Assembly (NCBI GenBank): GCA_002491115.1 | Contig: DKVI01000099.1 | Span: 1-44,248 of the forward strand | DNA length: 44,248 nt | Reading direction: 5' to 3' | From: Lachnospiraceae bacterium UBA7182 | GTDB taxonomy: Bacteria > Bacillota > Clostridia > Lachnospirales > Lachnospiraceae | In this document: positions 42,409-44,248 of the stretch, piece after piece | Layout of the letters: every line of letters begins with the position of its first letter | Numbering within the stretch: the stretch's first letter is position 1 | Notes under the pieces: model-generated | The model's database searches: none | What the model saw: only the letters and a program-made list of their open reading frames with translations | Told to the model about the DNA's origin: nothing | Translations under genes and position numbers: made by a program

Positions 42409-43895
42409 TCTTTTATCGCTCCCTTCTGATCCGGCGTCTGTACAAGGGGACAGCGCTCATAAGTCCTGGTCTTCTCGAATGTGTAAGCGGCACGGATGAT
42501 CTTATGCTCCTGGAAACAGTCGCTGATCAACTGCATGCCGATGGGAAGTCCTTTCTTGTCTCTCCCGCACGGCACCGTCATGCCCGGAAGTCCGGCCAGA
42601 TTCACGGAAACCGTGTAAATGTCTCCCAAATACATCTGAATCGGATCGGATAAGGACTCGCCGCATCTGGGCGCGGTGGTCGGAGCGGCAGGCGCCAGGA
42701 TCAGGTCATATTTACTAAACGCTCTGTCAAAAGCCTGTTTGATCAGGGCTTTTGCTTTCAGCGCTTTTATATAGTAGGCGTCGTAATAGCCGGAACTTAA
42801 CACAAAGGACCCCAGCATAATCCGGCGTTTTACCTCCGGGCCGAAGCCTTCCGAGCGGGATTTCTTATACATATTATGAAGTCCCTCGTACTGCTCAGCG
42901 CGATAGCCGTATTTCACACCGTCAAAACGGGCCAGGTTCGAGCTTGCCTCCGCGGAAGCTATAATATAATAGGCCGGAATGGCGTATTCTACCAGGCTTA
43001 GATCAAACTCTTCCAGGACAGCACCCTTTTCCTCCAGCGTTTTCGCGGCTTCCAGGATATGCTCCTTCACTTCCGGATTCAGTCCTTCCCCAAAATAATC
43101 TCTGGGAATGCCGATCCGTAGTCCCTTCACATCCTCTGTAAGCGCCGAGGTAAAATCATAAGACTTTCGTCTGATAGAGGTGCTGTCCTTGGGATCGTAG
43201 GAAGCGATCGCTTCCAGAATCGCCGCGCAGTCGCTTACGTCTTTGGCCACAGGGCCGATCTGGTCCAGGGACGAGCCGTAGGCGATCAGTCCGTAACGGG
43301 ACACGGTCCCGTAGGTGGGTTTCATGCCGGTCACACCGCAGAAAGAACTGGGCTGCCGGATGGAACCGCCCGTATCCGAACCCAGCGCATAGCTGCACTC
43401 CTCCGCCGCCACCGCCGCACAGCTTCCGCCGGAAGAGCCTCCCGGCACATGTTCTGTATTCCACGGGTTTTTTGTGGGGCCGTAAAAGGACGTTTCCGTC
43501 GTACTTCCCATGGCAAATTCGTCCATATTGGTCTTGCCCAGGATGACTGCGCCTGCCTTTTTCAGATTCAGCACCGCCTCAGCAGTATACGTCGGTTTGA
43601 AATTATGCAGGATACGGGAACTGCAGGTGGTGTTCATGCCTTCTGTACACAGATTATCTTTAATAGCCACCGGCACGCCTGCCAGAGGGCCTGTCAGTTC
43701 TCCTGCTTCTATCTTTTTTTGTATTTTCTCTGCATCCTTAAGTGCCGCGTCCTTATCTGTGGTTACATAGCAGTTAAGCGTCTGATCCACTTTTCCTATC
43801 TGCGCAAACGCCGCTTCCACAGCTTCGACGGCAGTGGTCTCTCCTTCTTTTATCTTTCTGCCCAGCTCCAGGGCAGTTAAACTCATTAAGTCCAT
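42405..43895 (-). CDS. gatA: Asp/Glu-tRNA amidotransferase subunit A
   Basis: Amidase-signature enzyme of 496 residues that releases ammonia from glutamine for the GatB site. The Ser-cisSer-Lys triad is visible: Lys in VAIKDNLCTEG (about 78), Ser in PGGSSGGSCAAVAA (about 153), and nucleophile Ser in GSDTGGSIRQPSSFCG (about 177). It is cotranscribed with gatC (23 bases upstream) and gatB (ATGA overlap). Confidence 0.97.
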   Translation of the reverse strand: MDLMSLTALELGRKIKEGETTAVEAVEAAFAQIGKVDQTLNCYVTTDKDAALKDAEKIQKKIEAGELTGPLAGVPVAIKDNLCTEGMNTTCSSRILHNFKPTYTAEAVLNLKKAGAVILGKTNMDEFAMGSTTETSFYGPTKNPWNTEHVPGGSSGGSCAAVAAEECSYALGSDTGGSIRQPSSFCGVTGMKPTYGTVSRYGLIAYGSSLDQIGPVAKDVSDCAAILEAIASYDPKDSTSIRRKSYDFTSALTEDVKGLRIGIPRDYFGEGLNPEVKEHILEAAKTLEEKGAVLEEFDLSLVEYAIPAYYIIASAEASSNLARFDGVKYGYRAEQYEGLHNMYKKSRSEGFGPEVKRRIMLGSFVLSSGYYDAYYIKALKAKALIKQAFDRAFSKYDLILAPAAPTTAPRCGESLSDPIQMYLGDIYTVSVNLAGLPGMTVPCGRDKKGLPIGMQLISDCFQEHKIIRAAYTFEKTRTYERCPLVQTPDQKGAIKE

Positions 43896-43918
43896 ATGGT
43901 TCCTCCTGTCTCTGTGAG

Positions 43919-44212
43919 TTATTCTACTGTTTTGGGAACTTTGAATGCGCCTTCTTTCGCGGCGGGCGCGTTGGCGAGGATCTTATCCCGTTCATCGGCG
44001 TTTTCCACCACATCCTCGCGGAATACGTTGTGTACGGGAAATACATGGGACATAGGCTCTACGCCTTCCGTGTCCAGACCGTTTAACATATCAATATAAT
44101 CCAGCATATTTCCCATATCCTGCTTCGCCTGCTCTTTCTCTTCGTCCGAAAGCTCCAGTTTTGCAAGAATACCTACATACTCAATCATCTCATCCGAAAT
44201 TATATTTGCCAT
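43919..44212 (-). CDS. gatC: Asp/Glu-tRNA amidotransferase subunit C
   Basis: Small subunit of 97 residues that wraps around GatA and GatB. It has the typical N-terminal helix ending VGILAKLELSDEEKEQ, the MLDYIDMLNGLDTEGVEPMSH middle part and the REDVV...ILANAPAAKEGAFKVPKTVE tail. It is the first gene of gatCAB here. Its AGGAG ribosome-binding site directly abuts a copy of the palindromic-repeat end at 44223. Confidence 0.95.
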   Translation of the reverse strand: MANIISDEMIEYVGILAKLELSDEEKEQAKQDMGNMLDYIDMLNGLDTEGVEPMSHVFPVHNVFREDVVENADERDKILANAPAAKEGAFKVPKTVE

Positions 44213-44222
44213 TTTAATCTCC

Positions 44223-44248
44223 TATTATAGTTCCGCTACGCCCTTCCA
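44223..44248 (-). repeat. palindromic repeat end, cut by window edge
   Basis: On the minus strand the last part reads GCGGAACTATAATA, identical to the outer end of the repeat units at 5631 and 2395, and runs directly into the gatC Shine-Dalgarno. The bases before it (CGTA) differ from the GAT of the other copies, so it may be a fragment or a variant; the rest lies outside the window. Confidence 0.6.

Overview
The window is a mid-GC stretch of a Clostridia chromosome. It most resembles a gut Lachnospiraceae: it has the dgt-dnaG-rpoD-trmK-NIF3 cluster, a gatCAB operon ending in a small coupled gene, RsiV-type and lipoprotein-linked ECF sigma modules, two class A PBPs, and uncharacterised families (DUF5662, DUF5685 and DUF6106 types) that I associate with that family. 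Genus cannot be fixed by eye. There is no phage, transposase, CRISPR array or tRNA; this is mostly core genome with compact minus-strand operons.

Layout. 1-304: 3' part of RNase P RNA. 0.4-5.6 kb: a small unknown gene, an isochorismatase-like hydrolase, an orphan PTS-IIC-type permease, a PAP2 membrane phosphatase, a TGS-uridine-kinase-like nucleoside kinase and a NIF3 protein. 5.8-10.5 kb: macromolecular-synthesis operon dgt-dnaG-rpoD-trmK running into NIF3. 10.5-13 kb: a DUF5662 gene and a GlgX-like GH13 protein that lacks key catalytic residues. 13-17 kb: two ECF sigma modules. One is a SigV/RsiV-like pair with an ECF-type promoter in front of it. The other is a sigma factor, a membrane regulator and a DUF4349 lipoprotein. 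17-22 kb: a HAD phosphatase and topoisomerase IV (parE-parC) with a LexA-like box at its promoter. 22-26.7 kb: a VanY-type carboxypeptidase with a long Ala-rich repeat, a coupled zinc-ribbon / DUF5685 / J-domain operon, and a DUF6106-patatin pair. 26.7-33.5 kb: ilvE, then two class A PBPs tail to tail and a second PAP2 protein. 33.4-37.4 kb: sfsA-mutY-glf-GT2. 37.4-40 kb: a HAD hydrolase, an amidohydrolase and an M23 peptidase. 40.2 kb: a cold-shock gene, then a gene-poor 360-bp gap holding a bidirectional terminator and a candidate structured RNA. 40.7-44.2 kb: gatC-gatA-gatB and a coupled small gene.

Most striking features. (1) A palindromic repeat family occurs in five places: two full tandem copies, one internally deleted copy and two end fragments. 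In minus-strand orientation every locus lies directly in front of a start codon, its terminal signature runs into the Shine-Dalgarno of the next cistron, and at two loci it encodes the last residues of the upstream protein. (2) The GH13 protein keeps the fold signatures but lacks the nucleophile and the transition-state Asp. (3) A roughly 165-nt minus-strand RNA candidate has an extended -10, long-range complementarity and a perfect terminator. (4) The zinc-ribbon / DUF5685 / Cys-tailed J-domain trio has no known function.

Several starts were moved inward on ribosome-binding-site evidence (rpoD, the DUF4349 lipoprotein, the plus-strand PBP, GT2, mutY, sfsA and the cold-shock gene).
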